Positions 25,301-34,191 of a stretch of 64,000 nucleotides of DNA are shown here, in pieces; the stretch's first letter is position 1, and each line of letters opens with the position of its first letter. The translations under genes were made by a program, and so were the position numbers. Under the pieces are notes generated by a model. It saw nothing but the letters and a program-made list of their open reading frames with translations. It did not search any database and was not told the DNA's origin. Source of the DNA: Macrostomum hystrix (Eukaryota > Platyhelminthes > Macrostomidae). Location: positions 1,865,501-1,929,500 of the forward strand of contig CATNEN010000024.1 in NCBI GenBank assembly GCA_950097015.1. Direction: 5' to 3'.

Positions 25301-28300
25301 CGCGTCTCGGAGTTGTAGACCCTCGAGTCCCCCCCACTCTGATATCTCCCATTTTAAAAGTACTTTTCGTCACCTCACTGAATCTGGTGGTCAGACGAGG
25401 CTGAAAACTCAGATCTGGAAGGAAACATTATCTGTGAATACGGCTGTAAAATTTCAGAGCCCTGACTAGTCGCGTCTCGAAGTTGTAGACCCTCGAGTCC
25501 CCCCCACTCTGATATCTCCCATTTTAAAAGTACTTTTCGTCACCTCACTGAATCTGGTGGTCAAAAAAAGCTGAAATCTCAGATCTGGAAGGAAACATTA
25601 TCTGTGAACACGGCTGTAAAATTTCAGAGCCCTGACTAGTCGCGTCTCGGAGTTGTAGACCCTCGAGTCCCCCCCACTCTGATATCTCCCATTTTAAAAG
25701 TACTTTTCGTCACCTCACTGAATCTGGTGGTCAGACGAGGCTAAAAACTCAGATCTGGAAGGAAACATTATCTGTAAACACGGCTGTAAAATTTCAGAGC
25801 CCTGACTAGTCGCGTCTCGGAGTTGTAGACCCTCGAGTCCCCCCCACTCTGATATCTCCCATTTTAAAAGTACTTTTCGTCACCTCACTGAATCTGGTGG
25901 TCAGACGAGGCTAAAAACTCAGATCTGGAAGGAAACATTATCTGTAAACACGGCTGTAAAATTTCAGAGCCCTGACTAGTCGCGTCTCGGAGTTGTAGAC
26001 CCTCGAGTCCCCCCCACTCTGATATCTCCCATTTTAAAAGTACTTTTCGTCACCTCACTGAATCTGGTGGTCAGACGAGGCTGAAAACTCAGATCTGGAA
26101 GGAAACATTATCTGTGAATACGGCTGTAAAATTTCAGAGCCCTGACTAGTCGCGTCTCGAAGTTGTAGACCCTCGAGTCCCCCCCACTCTGATATCTCCC
26201 ATTTTAAAAGTACTTTTCGTCACCTCACTGAATCTGGTGGTCAAAAAAAGCTGAAATCTCAGATCTGGAAGGAAACATTATCTGTGAACACGGCTGTAAA
26301 ATTTCAGAGCCCTGACTAGTCGCGTCTCGGAGTTGTAGACCCTCGAGTCCCCCCCACTCTGATATCTCCCATTTTAAAAGTACTTTTCGTCACCTCACTG
26401 AATCTGGTGGTCAGACGAGGCTAAAAACTCAGATCTGGAAGGAAACATTATCTGTAAACACGGCTGTAAAATTTCAGAGCCCTGACTAGTCGCGTCTCGG
26501 AGTTGTAGACCCTCGAGTCCCCCCCACTCTGATATCTCCCATTTTAAAAGTACTTTTCGTCACCTCACTGAATCTGGTGGTCAGACGAGGCTGAAAACTC
26601 AGATCTGGAAGGAAACATTATCTGTGAATACGGCTGTAAAATTTCAGAGCCCTGACTAGTCGCGTCTCGGAGTTGTAGACCCTCGAGTCCCCCCCACTCT
26701 GATATCTCCCATTTTAAAAGTACTTTTCGTCACCTCACTGAATCTGGTGGTCAGACGAGGCTGAAAACTCAGATCTGGAAGGAAACATTATCTGTGAATA
26801 CGGCTGTAAAATTTCAGAGCCCTGACTAGTCGCGTCTCGAAGTTGTAGACCCTCGAGTCCCCCCCACTCTGATATCTCCCATTTTTAAAGTACTTTTCGT
26901 CACCTCACTGAATCTGGTGGTCAAAAAAAGCTGAAATCTCAGATCTGGAAGGAAACATTATCTGTGAACACGGCTGTAAAATTTCAGAGCCCTGACTAGT
27001 CGCGTCTCGGAGTTGTAGACCCTCGAGTCCCCCCCACTCTGATATCTCCCATTTTAAAAGTACTTTTCGTCACCTCACTGAATCTGGTGGTCAGACGAGG
27101 CTGAAAACTCAAATCTGGAAGGAAACATTATCTGTGAACACGGCTGTAAAATTTCAGAGCCCTGACTAGTCGCGTCTCGGAGTTGTAGACCCTCGAGTCC
27201 CCCCCACTCTGATATCTCCCATTTTAAAAGTACTTTTCGTCACCTCACTGAATCTGGTGGTCAAAAAAAGCTGAAATCTCAGATCTGGAAGGAAACATTA
27301 TCTGTGAATAACGTTCTAAAATTTCAGAGCCCTGACTAGTCGCGTCTCGAAGTTGTAGACCCTCGAGTCCCCCCCACTCTGATATCTCCCATTTTAAAAG
27401 TACTTTTCGTCACCTCACTGAATCTGGTGGTCAAAAAAAGCTGAAATCTCAGATCTGGAAGGAAACATTATCTGTGAACACGGCTGTAAAATTTCAGAGC
27501 CCTGACTAGTCGCGTCTCGGAGTTGTAGACCCTCGAGTCCCCCCCACTCTGATATCTCCCATTTTAAAAGTACTTTTCGTCACCTCACTGAATCTGGTGG
27601 TCAGACGAGGCTGAAAACTCAGATCTGGAAGGAAACATTATCTGTGAATACGGCTGTAAAATTTCAGAGCCCTGACTAGTCGCGTCTCGAAGTTGTAGAC
27701 CCTCGAGTCCCCCCCACTCTGATATCTCCCATTTTAAAAGTACTTTTCGTCACCTCACTGAATCTGGTGGTCAAAAAAAGCTGAAATCTCAGATCTGGAA
27801 GGAAACATTATCTGTGAACACGGCTGTAAAATTTCAGAGCCCTGACTAGTCGCGTCTCGGAGTTGTAGACCCTCGAGTCCCCCCCACTCTGATATCTCCC
27901 ATTTTAAAAGTACTTTTCGTCACCTCACTGAATCTGGTGGTCAGACGAGGCTGAAAACTCAAATCTGGAAGGAAACATTATCTGTGAACACGGCTGTAAA
28001 ATTTCAGAGCCCTGACTAGTCGCGTCTCGGAGTTGTAGACCCTCGAGTCCCCCCCACTCTGATATCTCCCATTTTAAAAGTACTTTTCGTCACCTCACTG
28101 AATCTGGTGGTCAAAAAAAGCTGAAATCTCAGATCTGGAAGGAAACATTATCTGTGAATAACGTTCTAAAATTTCAGAGCCCTGACTAGTCGCGTCTCGA
28201 AGTTGTAGACCCTCGAGTCCCCCCCACTCTGATATCTCCCATTTTAAAAGTACTTTTCGTCACCTCACTGAATCTGGTGGTCAAAAAAAGCTGAAATCTC

Positions 28301-28513
28301 AGATCTGGAAGGAAACATTATCTGTGAACACGGCTGTAAAATTTCAGAGACCTGACTAGTCGCGTCTCGGAGTTGTAGACCCTCGAGTCCCCCCCACTCT
28401 GATATCTCCCATTTTAAAAGTACTTTTCGTCACCTCACTGAATCTGGTGGTCAGACGAGGCTGAAAACTCAGATCTGGAAGGAAACATTATCTGTGAACA
28501 CGACTGTAAAATT
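22397..28513. repeat. Left terminal inverted repeat of the transposon
   Basis: An outer unique part (22397 to about 22865) matches the complement of about 37540-38006 with few differences. It is followed by about 33 copies of a 170-bp unit. Internal variants (TCAGACGAGGCT versus TCAAAAAAAGCT; AACGTTCTAAA in place of ACGGCTGTAAA) recur at distances that are multiples of 170, for example 24588, 27308 and 28158, so blocks of units were copied together. No reading frame of note. Confidence 0.93.
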
Positions 28514-28996
28514 TTTCAAGTTTGTGGAAGAATCTGAAAAAGGAGGTTTTGAAGGAGCTATTGTTTCTGTAGTTTTTTTTTCGTTTTTTCAGTTTGTTTC
28601 GATTTAGCCTAATATAATATAAGTTTTTCTTTTGGTATATTTTTCGTGAGCCCTCCTCTTTTTGAAACCAGGCTTGGGACTGGCTTAGGCAGAGTTTTTC
28701 ACAAAGTCTTTAATACATTTTTAGTTTTAGTTTTTTGTAAGATTTTTGTTTTTTTAAGCGTTTTGTTGGTTTTAGTGTTTTTGTTTCACACAAAAGCCAA
28801 TATTTACGAGTAGATAAGTCTTACAATATTTTGCAGCTTAGATTATTCACAGTTTTACATGCAAACCGGTGGTATAATTTTTTACAGAATTGACTTGTCC
28901 TTATTAAAAAACTACAGATTTGACATTTCATTTTTAAGCAAGTAGCTTTTAGTAATTAGTTTATTTTTTCACTGCACTCTTGGTGCATCCATCCAG
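28514..28996. other. Transposon interior beyond the transposase 3' end
   Basis: T-rich sequence between the left 170-bp array and the transposase stop. No gene or repeat seen other than the poly(A) signal. Confidence 0.5.
28960..28965 (-). promoter_or_regulatory. Poly(A) signal of the transposase gene
   Basis: TTTATT on the plus strand gives AATAAA on the minus strand, 32 nt after the stop of the protease/PHD frame. Confidence 0.5.
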
Positions 28997-30520
28997 CTAT
29001 CGCGTTGCTGCGTACTCGGCGCAGCAGCAGACGTAGCCGTTGGACGCGTGGCGCTGGTGCATATCTTTCGATGCACACTCATGGTGCAGCCATGAATCAC
29101 AAAGATCACATTGCAGCCAAGTTCCAGTCGCACTGGGTTCAGCTTCATGACAGCGAACGCACGAGTTGGTGGATTCTTCATTTTCTCTTTCCAAGTCTTT
29201 CCAGATGCAGATTCGAGCTCTGTTAAGAAATCCCTCCGTCGTTGGAAAGCACAAAGCTCGGAACTCGGTATCAACGGATGTTACTAGAACTTTCGCGTAC
29301 AGACAGACAAATACACCACAGCTATGACCATCAAACTGCAATGATCTCAACATTGATTTATTTTTATACGTACCTAAAATTTCTGGCATGTCTTCGCGAA
29401 TACTGGCGGTGCTTTGGATTAGGTTTTGCCATAGTTTTATAAAATGTTTTGGTATCGACTTATCTGAGATAGGTTTTGTGTCTAGGACAGCTAATTCTTT
29501 GCGTGTTGTGTCAATATAGACTAAGTAGAAGTGGTCGTTCTGAAGGATCGGACAGATCAAACGGGTGCATTTGTTTGAAACTGTCGCTCTTAGCATTTCA
29601 ATTGCAGCGCTCGAATCTCCTTTGCGAATGCAGCTAAAGAAGCTAGATGGTAGGTGGCCCGCTTTGCTGTTTGGGTTGCATACGCAAAGTAGATGTATGA
29701 ATGAATTTACTACTCCGACAGAAAGCCACTTTCCGGGTTCCAATGATTGTCTATCAAACTCAGTTAGGAAATCTCCAGCGCGGGTGCACCACACCTGTTC
29801 CCGTTCTGCTGTGCCTTGCTGCTTTCTATTCTTTGTCGCTGATTCTGTTCTCTGTCGCTTGTACTTTGAACGACTAACCCGCTCGGCCCTTCGCCACTCC
29901 TCGCGAGAAAAAGAAATATCTTCGTGCTTTCTCTTCCTTCCAGATAAAGTTGCTTTTCCCACTTTGTTGATTATGTCAAAGGCTGTTAATCTTGTTTTTA
30001 AATATTTTAACCGTCCGCAAATAAAACTCGACACGTTCACCCTGGAAGCCTTGCCGAACCTTGTTTTTCGAGATTTAACGTCAGAAAAGTACGATTCTAC
30101 ATAAGAGTTTGAAAACCAACTTTTATTCTTTCTGAAGCTCTTGATACTCCCGATGAAATGGCAGAACAATGGAGCTAAACTACACCAGTGCTTCAGCAAG
30201 TAAACCAGAAGTTTTGGTGAGTAATAGCTTTTAAATGGCCCGGCTGGCTCGTCGGTTGCATCAATACTTGCCTGTCGGGACTTAAAAAGAAAAATGTACG
30301 GAGAGCTTTCGCGCAGAGAAGCAAATCGAGAACTTTCGGCCTGCTCTTCCTTATTGTTATTTATTTCATCGTCGTTGTAGAGCAAATATTCTTCGTCCAC
30401 GGGCTCAGTTTCCCAATTGTTAATCGCTGATCTTAATTCTTTCGGATCTCGCTGCCCTAAAAATGTATCTACAGTCAGACTCAAGGTAGTTTCAAACGCT
30501 TCAAAAGTCTCCTGATGCAA
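28997..30520 (-). CDS. Transposase C-terminal part with Ulp1-type protease and PHD finger
   Basis: A 507-codon frame; its first codon at 30520 is TTG, so it is a continuation rather than an independent gene. SNSYVESYF (Glu142) is a good candidate for the third DDE acid. A basic stretch follows. A C48/Ulp1-like protease is visible: NDHFYLVYID (His330), AVLDTKP (Asp347) and QFDGHSCGVFVC (Gln395, Cys401), the full His-Asp-Gln-Cys set. The C-terminus is a PHD finger (C-x2-C, WLQCDLC, LHHEC, VCCC; about 453-500). Ulp1 domains fused to MULE transposases are known from plants. A PHD finger would bind histone tails. Stop TAG at 28999-28997. Confidence 0.75.
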   Translation of the reverse strand: MHQETFEAFETTLSLTVDTFLGQRDPKELRSAINNWETEPVDEEYLLYNDDEINNNKEEQAESSRFASLRESSPYIFLFKSRQASIDATDEPAGPFKSYYSPKLLVYLLKHWCSLAPLFCHFIGSIKSFRKNKSWFSNSYVESYFSDVKSRKTRFGKASRVNVSSFICGRLKYLKTRLTAFDIINKVGKATLSGRKRKHEDISFSREEWRRAERVSRSKYKRQRTESATKNRKQQGTAEREQVWCTRAGDFLTEFDRQSLEPGKWLSVGVVNSFIHLLCVCNPNSKAGHLPSSFFSCIRKGDSSAAIEMLRATVSNKCTRLICPILQNDHFYLVYIDTTRKELAVLDTKPISDKSIPKHFIKLWQNLIQSTASIREDMPEILGTYKNKSMLRSLQFDGHSCGVFVCLYAKVLVTSVDTEFRALCFPTTEGFLNRARICIWKDLERENEESTNSCVRCHEAEPSATGTWLQCDLCDSWLHHECASKDMHQRHASNGYVCCCAEYAATR

Positions 30521-33500
30521 TAAAAAACGAATGCGCTAATAAATAATTCCCGCATAGCTTTACCTTCCGCAGTTTTAGACTTTAGTTGTATGCCATTAAT
30601 GAACGCACGGATTACGTGATTTGTGCAAATGAATGGAATCGTGTACTTGATTTGTTTCCCCATGCGTAACGCACAATGCGTATCAATAAGGTATTGCTCT
30701 AAGCTAGTGCCAAATGACTGGCATACCGAATGTAACATAGCCCAAGAGAAGTCCGTGACGATGACAGCGGGTAAATAGTCATGCGACATAATTGTACTGC
30801 TTGCTAGTGTGCCCAAATCTGCGCGGACAGAAAACAAAAAGTGTTGGATTGATTTGGTCCTATGCTCACTTGTTATCATTTCGGCCACAGGCACACCACG
30901 CGTCTGACCGTTATCGGAGGGCATTGTCAGCGAGTAAAGAAATATTTGGCTACCTGCGAAATTCATTCTCTTGAAAATGCTTCCAGTGGCATCTAGATGT
31001 AAAACACACTGCGGCCTACTTGTAACAAGTCTAAGCTGTCTTTCGAGGTACAGATGTACATGAAATGGATGGCGAGACACAGCTTGAATGTATCCGCGTA
31101 TACTCTTACTCTCTGTGTCTGTTTCGCTCAGTATTCGTTGCAAAGCAGCAATTTCGACTTCAACATTTTTATGCAGCCGTTCTTCTGCGGCCACCAACCG
31201 CTTCGCGTTTACCCGCCGAATGGCATCCAAATTTTTCGATCGAGAAAAATCATTTTCCTTTATCTCTTTATCTGTCATTTCCGAGAGTAGTCTATCATGT
31301 ACATCAGTTGGTGCTTCAGTTTCAAGTAGTTTTGCTATCCTTTCTGATTCTAATGGCGTCATTCTAGACATCGTTGGATGATTATGATTCTTCTCACCTT
31401 TAGAATTAACAACTACCTCCACAGGCTCATTTTCAGTTGGAAAATCTATAATTCTAAAATCGTGTACTATTTTGCATGCGGGATGCTGGCATAATGCGAC
31501 CTGTTTTACGAAATATTTTGGCTTTAGTGCTCTGAGATTTGGAAAGTTCACATATCGATTTTTAAATTTTAGAACACAGTTACTTGCTTCCACATTCAAA
31601 GAGCAATATTGTCGATAATTTTCACGAATGCAGTTTAGCCACCAAAGAGCGGTTCTCTGACATATCGAATGCATTTTTTCTCCCCGCCTGATAAAAAAGT
31701 TACTTTTCCACTGTCTCCAAGCTATTCGAAAATGAAAAATTAAATTAGTCATTGATTCGCTTTCACCACTCTCGAAATCAGCACCAACTTCAGCATTAGT
31801 AAAATCCCTTACTTCTGAATCATCACTCCCAGCATCATCACTCCCAGAAGCACTCATATCATCACTCCCAGCATCATCACTCACAGCATCATCTCTCCCA
31901 GCATCAACACTCCCAGCGTCATCACTCCCAGCATCAACACTCCCAGCGTCATCACTCCCAGCATCAACACTCCCAGCGTCATCACTCCCAGCTTCAACAC
32001 TCCCAGCGTCATCACTCCCAGCTTCAACACTCCCAGCGTCATCACTCCCAGCTTCAACACTCCCAGCTTCAACACTCCCAGCGTCATCACTCCCAGCATC
32101 AACACTCCCAGCGTCATCACTCCCAGCATCAACACTCCCAGCGTCATCACTCCCAGCTTCAACACTCCCAGCGTCATCACTCCCAGCTTCAACACTCCCA
32201 GCGTCATCACTCCCAGCATCAACACTCCCAGCGTCATCACTCCCGGCATCAACACTCCCAGCGTCATCACTCCCAGCATCAACACTCCCAGCGTCATCAC
32301 TCTCAGCGTCATCACTCTCAGCGTCATCACTCTCAGCGTCATCACTCCCAGCTTCAACACTCCCAGCATCATTACTCCCAGAATCACTCATATCATCACC
32401 ACCAGCATCATCACTTCCACGAGCAGGCCCCACAGAAGCAGCAACAGCACCACGGGCAGGCACAGCAGAAGCAGCAACAGCACGACGGGCAGGCACAGCA
32501 GAAGCAGCAACAGCACGACGGGCAGGCAGAACAGAAGCAGCAACAGCACGACGGGCAGGCACAGCAGAAGCAGCAACAGCACCACGGGCAGGCACAGCAG
32601 AAGCAGCAACAGCACCACGGGCAGGCACTGCAGAAGCAGCAACAGCACGACGGGCAGGCACAGCAGAAGCAGCAACAGCACCACGGGCAGGCACAGCAGA
32701 AGCAGCAACAGCACCACGGGCAGGCACAGCAGAAGCAGCAACAGCACCACGGGCAGGCACAGCAGAAGCAGCAACAGCACGACGGGCAGGCAGAACAGAA
32801 GCAGCAACAGCACGACGGGCAGGCACAGCAGAAGCAGCAACAGCACCACGGGCAGGCACTGCAGAAGCAGCAACAGCACGACGGGCAGGCACAGCAGAAG
32901 CAGCAACAGCACCACGGGCAGGCACAGCAGAAGCAGCAACAGCACCAGGGGCAGGCACAGCAGAAGCAGCAACAGCACGACGGGCAGGCACACCAGAAGC
33001 AGCAACAGCACCAGGGGCAGGCACAGCAGAAGCAGCAACAGCACGACGGGCAGGCACAGCAGAAGCAGCAACAGCACGACGGGCAGGCACAGCAGAAGCA
33101 GCAACAGCACCACGGGCATGCACAGCAGAAGCAGCAACAGCACCACGGGCAGGCACAACAGAAGCAGCAACAGCACGACGGGCAGGCACAACAGAAGCAG
33201 CAACAGCACCACGGGCAGGCACAGCAGAAGCAGCAACAGCACCACGGGCAGGCACAACAGAAGCAGCAACAGCACGACGGGCAGGCACAACAGAAGCAGC
33301 AACAGCACCTCGAGTGGATCTTACGACAGCAGATTTATGATAAGCAGTATTCTTACTTTTCGAAACAGAAGATTTTGACTTACCGAATATTTTACGCTGA
33401 TAATACAGCCAGACAACTCGACGGTTTTCAATAGTGTTCTTTGCTGAAAGCTTGCTCAGAATTTGCCCGCAAGCACCATAGGGACAGCGAAATGATTTGC

Positions 33501-33630
33501 GAAGGCACTCATCACTATAGTCTTCAAAATATTCAGGCGACAGTTCAAAAAAAGAAATGCGTCGATTGTGGGTTGCTTTGCAAATGCAGAAAATTGAAAG
33601 TAAAGCAATGATGCGAAGACTGAAAATCAT
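30481..33630 (-). CDS. MULE-like transposase, N-terminal and catalytic core frame
   Basis: A 1,049-residue frame starting at the ATG at 33630, with TATAAA about 65 nt upstream. Order: a hydrophobic start resembling a signal peptide (MIFSLRIIALLSIFCICKA); a Cys-containing segment (RCPYGACG); about 30 copies of a 10-residue Ala-rich repeat (residues about 107-409); Asp/Ser-rich 10-residue repeats (about 412-600); a zinc-finger-like C-x4-C ... HNH (about 710-752) as in FLYWCH/WRKY-type MULE fingers; then the core with HLDATG (Asp880), VTDFSW (Asp960) and CTNHVIRAF (about 1000). I take these as the first two catalytic acids of a DDE transposase. The frame ends in low-information residues just after overlapping the next frame by 40 nt, so the natural protein probably continues into 28997-30520 by splicing or frameshifting. 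Confidence 0.75.
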   Translation of the reverse strand: MIFSLRIIALLSIFCICKATHNRRISFFELSPEYFEDYSDECLRKSFRCPYGACGQILSKLSAKNTIENRRVVWLYYQRKIFGKSKSSVSKSKNTAYHKSAVVRSTRGAVAASVVPARRAVAASVVPARGAVAASAVPARGAVAASVVPARRAVAASVVPARGAVAASAVHARGAVAASAVPARRAVAASAVPARRAVAASAVPAPGAVAASGVPARRAVAASAVPAPGAVAASAVPARGAVAASAVPARRAVAASAVPARGAVAASAVPARRAVAASVLPARRAVAASAVPARGAVAASAVPARGAVAASAVPARGAVAASAVPARRAVAASAVPARGAVAASAVPARGAVAASAVPARRAVAASVLPARRAVAASAVPARRAVAASAVPARGAVAASVGPARGSDDAGGDDMSDSGSNDAGSVEAGSDDAESDDAESDDAESDDAGSVDAGSDDAGSVDAGSDDAGSVDAGSDDAGSVEAGSDDAGSVEAGSDDAGSVDAGSDDAGSVDAGSDDAGSVEAGSVEAGSDDAGSVEAGSDDAGSVEAGSDDAGSVDAGSDDAGSVDAGSDDAGSVDAGRDDAVSDDAGSDDMSASGSDDAGSDDSEVRDFTNAEVGADFESGESESMTNLIFHFRIAWRQWKSNFFIRRGEKMHSICQRTALWWLNCIRENYRQYCSLNVEASNCVLKFKNRYVNFPNLRALKPKYFVKQVALCQHPACKIVHDFRIIDFPTENEPVEVVVNSKGEKNHNHPTMSRMTPLESERIAKLLETEAPTDVHDRLLSEMTDKEIKENDFSRSKNLDAIRRVNAKRLVAAEERLHKNVEVEIAALQRILSETDTESKSIRGYIQAVSRHPFHVHLYLERQLRLVTSRPQCVLHLDATGSIFKRMNFAGSQIFLYSLTMPSDNGQTRGVPVAEMITSEHRTKSIQHFLFSVRADLGTLASSTIMSHDYLPAVIVTDFSWAMLHSVCQSFGTSLEQYLIDTHCALRMGKQIKYTIPFICTNHVIRAFINGIQLKSKTAEGKAMRELFISAFVFYCIRRLLKRLKLP
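31815..32398 (-). repeat. 30-bp coding minisatellite (Asp/Ser/Gly-rich) in the transposase
   Basis: About 19 tandem 30-bp units encoding GSDDAGSVDA-type decapeptides. Being a multiple of three, the array keeps the transposase frame and opens shadow frames. The result is a strongly acidic linker. Confidence 0.9.
32403..33312 (-). repeat. 30-bp coding minisatellite (Ala/Pro/Arg) in the transposase
   Basis: About 30 tandem 30-bp units encoding AVAASAVPAR plus R or G. It lies directly upstream of the acidic array and has the same period, though the sequences are unrelated. Basic and acidic arrays are therefore adjacent in one protein. Confidence 0.9.
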
Positions 33631-34191
33631 GGTTAAAAATACGCTCGTATATTGATATACTAGCAGACGATTGAAATCAGCTTTTCTGAAGGCTTTATAC
33701 TCGAGAATTTATGCATGGCTTGTTCGGATAGGGATATGAGATAGCAAGCAAAAAGCATATAAAGCAGCTGATTGGATAGCCCAGCTACTAGTGTAAAACA
33801 GAGCACGGTACACACCCAAGTACACTTATTTTGTCAGGCATTAAATTAGCAATAAAGCATAAGGACAAAGCACTAATAACTAAATGCAATAGAGGATAAG
33901 CAATCGACACTATAAAATTCGAAGCAACATGCACACATGAGGCTTGAAATCTCAACACTCAACTTCAAACGCTAAAGCCTCAAAAGCCGACAAACATAAG
34001 AGGGCATTAGTACTTCAAAGAATAAAAAACAATAGCAAAAACCAGATCCAACATGCAAAATAAAGACCTATGTGCACGACAAGGCAAAAAATTATCCTGC
34101 ATTACCAATTGCGCAATACATCTCAACACTTCACGCAACTCAACGCTGACAATACGCAGGCATCTCAGAGTGAGGGTGTTGTATTGTGCCC
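33631..34191. other. Transposon interior upstream of the transposase
   Basis: Promoter-side sequence of the minus-strand transposase followed by about 350 bp of AT-rich DNA before the right 170-bp array. No further reading frame supported. Confidence 0.5.
33694..33699 (-). promoter_or_regulatory. TATA box for the transposase gene
   Basis: TATAAA on the minus strand about 64 nt before the ATG at 33630, preceded by CTCGAG. A second candidate (TTTATATGC with CCAATC upstream) lies about 65 nt further out, near 33757-33780. Confidence 0.45.

Noticed and set aside
32388-33308. 306-codon Leu/Val/Cys-rich frame resembling a membrane protein
   Set aside because: Shadow of the Ala/Pro/Arg coding repeat of the transposase in another frame.
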